From Caldifarciminota bacterium (GTDB lineage Bacteria; Hydrothermota; Hydrothermia; UBA1063; CAJXJZ01), in contig JALVYB010000033.1 in assembly GCA_027038175.1 (NCBI GenBank), positions 1 to 51,605 on the forward strand: a DNA stretch of 51,605 nucleotides. The letters are read 5' to 3'. Positions 50,335-51,605 of the stretch are shown one piece after another. The notes beneath the pieces were generated by a model. That model did not search any database. It had not been told where the DNA came from and saw only the letters and a program-made list of their open reading frames with translations. How positions within the stretch are numbered: the stretch's first letter is position 1; every line of letters begins with the position of its first letter. Position numbers and translations under genes: made by a program.

Positions 50335-51401
50335 TGAAAAGGAAAGAAATCCTCTACTTTCTTTACTCTTCTCACAAAAGCGGCAAGTAGCTTTATAATA
50401 TTATCAAGGTCGTCGAGATTTACCATTTCACAGGGAGTATGCATATATCTATTTGGTATGGACACAAGCCCTGTCGCAACTCCTGCCCTTGTTACCTGTA
50501 TGGCATTGGCATCAGTTCCGGTTCCACGAGGAATTGCTTCCACCTGATAGGGAATTTTCTCCTCTTCAGCAGTCTTAACCAGAAGTTCAAAGACTTTTGG
50601 ATTAATGTTGGGGCCACGTGCAATTACCGGACCTTTTCCAAGTTGGATATCACCAAAACGGTTTTTATCCATACCAGGATAATCTGTTGCAAATGTAACA
50701 TCCACTGCTATGCCAATATCAGGGTCTATGCCAAAAGCACTCGTTCTGGCACCCCTTAAGCCTATTTCCTCCTGCACCGTTGCAACTGCGTATAATGAAG
50801 CGTTAAGTTTTTCAGCCTCATTCTTAAGTTCTCCAAGTGCCTCAAGCACGATAAATGCCCCCACTCTGTTGTCAAATCCCCTTGCCACAGCCATTTTCCC
50901 CTGGAGTCTCTCGTAGTAGTAATCTATAACTGCAGGTGCACCAATTTCAACGAGTTTTTCTGCTTCCTTTTTAGAAGACACCCCTATATCTATGTGCATA
51001 CTTTCCATTGATGTAACCTTGTCCCTTTCCTGCGGTTGAAGAAGATGTATGGGTTTCTTGCCTATCACTCCTTTTATAAAACCCTTTTTACCTTTAATAA
51101 TAACTCTTTGCCCCTGAGGGATCTGAGCATCCCATCCCCCAATTGGAGCAAATCTCAGGTATCCATTTTCGTCTATATATGTAATCTGGAGACCTATTTC
51201 ATCTATATGGCCTGCGAACATAATTCTGGGACGTTTTCCCTCATTCAATATTGCAATAGAGTTACCATGAAGGTCCCCCTTTACCACATTTGTATACTTT
51301 TTAGCCCTTCTCCTCCATACAGAAACAGCATCTTCCTCATAACCAGATGGGCTCATGGCATCTACAATTTCCCTCAGAAACTTTTCTCTATCCTTCTTCA
51401 T
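50331..51401 (-). CDS. M42-family aminopeptidase
   Basis: A 356-residue cocatalytic zinc peptidase (glutamyl aminopeptidase/TET type). MFAGHIDEIGLQITYID carries the first His-Asp pair, ARGFDNRVGAF the bridging Asp, ATVQEEIGLRGARTSAF the catalytic Glu pair, VDVTFATDYPG the next Asp and RYMHTPCEMVN the last His. Members form dodecamers that trim peptides in the cytosol. GAGGAGG lies six bases before the ATG. It precedes panB in a coupled arrangement, though the pathways are not obviously related. Confidence 0.94.
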   Translation of the reverse strand: MKKDREKFLREIVDAMSPSGYEEDAVSVWRRRAKKYTNVVKGDLHGNSIAILNEGKRPRIMFAGHIDEIGLQITYIDENGYLRFAPIGGWDAQIPQGQRVIIKGKKGFIKGVIGKKPIHLLQPQERDKVTSMESMHIDIGVSSKKEAEKLVEIGAPAVIDYYYERLQGKMAVARGFDNRVGAFIVLEALGELKNEAEKLNASLYAVATVQEEIGLRGARTSAFGIDPDIGIAVDVTFATDYPGMDKNRFGDIQLGKGPVIARGPNINPKVFELLVKTAEEEKIPYQVEAIPRGTGTDANAIQVTRAGVATGLVSIPNRYMHTPCEMVNLDDLDNIIKLLAAFVRRVKKVEDFFPFQ

Positions 51402-51605
51402 CCCGTTCCTCCTCTTCTTTAAGTATTAAGTATTTAATTTTATAGCAGTCCTTCCCTATATGCAACCTAACGCTATTTCTCAAAAATAATTGCACCGAAG
51501 GGTATGATGTTTCCTCAATAAAAGCCAACCAGAAAAGGTATAAAAAAACCACCAGGAAAGAGAAGACACTTATATTAAATGACCTTCAAGAACTAACAGG
51601 TTATT
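51402..51605 (-). other. region upstream of M42 gene: possible promoter or end of a small membrane-protein ORF
   Basis: On the minus strand a frame without stops runs from about 51583 to a TAG at 51388-51390, overlapping the M42 start by 14 bases. It encodes a hydrophobic helix (FLVVFLYLFWLAF) then a charged tail (KEEEERDEEG), but shows no ATG, only GTG or TTG options. Alternatively TTGAGA (complement of 51478-51483), 17 bases, TATAGG (complement of 51455-51460) could be the promoter of the M42-pan operon. I cannot decide between them. Confidence 0.3.

Overview
The window reads as chromosomal DNA from an uncultured, anaerobic, diderm bacterium. Diderm: an RND/TolC/adaptor pump, signal-peptide beta-barrel candidates, a heptosyltransferase-type glycosyltransferase, and two giant exported proteins with C-terminal sorting-type tails. 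Anaerobic: two complete pyruvate/2-oxoacid:ferredoxin oxidoreductase (POR) gene sets. Big secreted gingipain-like protein, POR sets and sorting tails together resemble candidate phyla such as WOR-3/Stahlbacteria or Hydrothermae; that placement is an inference from style, not from a marker gene. No insertion sequence, CRISPR array, phage gene or rRNA is visible. One tRNA gene (Ala, UGC) is present.

Layout. 1-3014: two tandem copies of a secreted HExxH metallopeptidase-like gene, the downstream one cut by the window edge. 3163-6072: large exported surface protein with a sorting tail. 6149-7243: glycosyltransferase family 9. 7332-13270: tetR-tolC-adaptor-RND efflux operon with a consensus promoter and an overlapping palindromic operator. 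13422-14519: TM2-like membrane protein and a barrel-like exported protein. 14560-23138: ten tightly packed + strand genes (KtrB/TrkH and KtrA/TrkA potassium uptake, TPR protein, PEPCK-like enzyme, polyprenyl synthase, DUF212, M50 protease, FabH, NagD-like phosphatase, inositol monophosphatase). 23135-24929: Fur-family regulator, GT4 glycosyltransferase, a tiny exported Asp/Pro/Trp peptide. 25238-33500: two divergent POR operons, one carrying a GltD-like/PorD fusion and an M18 aminopeptidase. 33544-35044: FetB-like permease and a dolichol-phosphate-mannose-synthase-like GT2. 35041-40450: VWA, FHA, PP2C phosphatase and Ser/Thr kinase in one operon, the last three all carrying N-terminal zinc ribbons. 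40512-42864: tRNA-Ala, a small exported protein, SerA and a GAF-GGDEF protein with a broken signature. 42934-43811: small lipoprotein and DUF72 protein. 43860-48362: 1500-residue gingipain-like (C25) protein. 48373-51401: panD, panC, panB and an M42 aminopeptidase.

How it fits together. POR enzymes, the PEPCK-like enzyme, SerA and panBCD point to ferredoxin-based central metabolism with CoA made locally. The envelope genes build and export surface proteins and glycans. The most system-like locus is the zinc-ribbon kinase/phosphatase/FHA/VWA operon, a self-contained phosphosignalling module with no visible transport machinery beside it. Its relation to the TerY-P (VWA, PP2C, kinase) triads or to T6SS-type Ppk/Ppp/Fha control is an inference.

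Regulatory grammar is unusually readable. Many promoters match TTGACA-(16 to 18)-TATAAT. They fall into two classes: exported-protein and operon promoters with a Shine-Dalgarno leader, and a set in which TATAAT sits only 6-10 bases before an ATG with no Shine-Dalgarno (fur, GT2, VWA, lipoprotein, GT9), implying leaderless mRNAs. One divergent pair shares a single self-complementary -35 hexamer with exactly 17 bases to TATAAT on each side.
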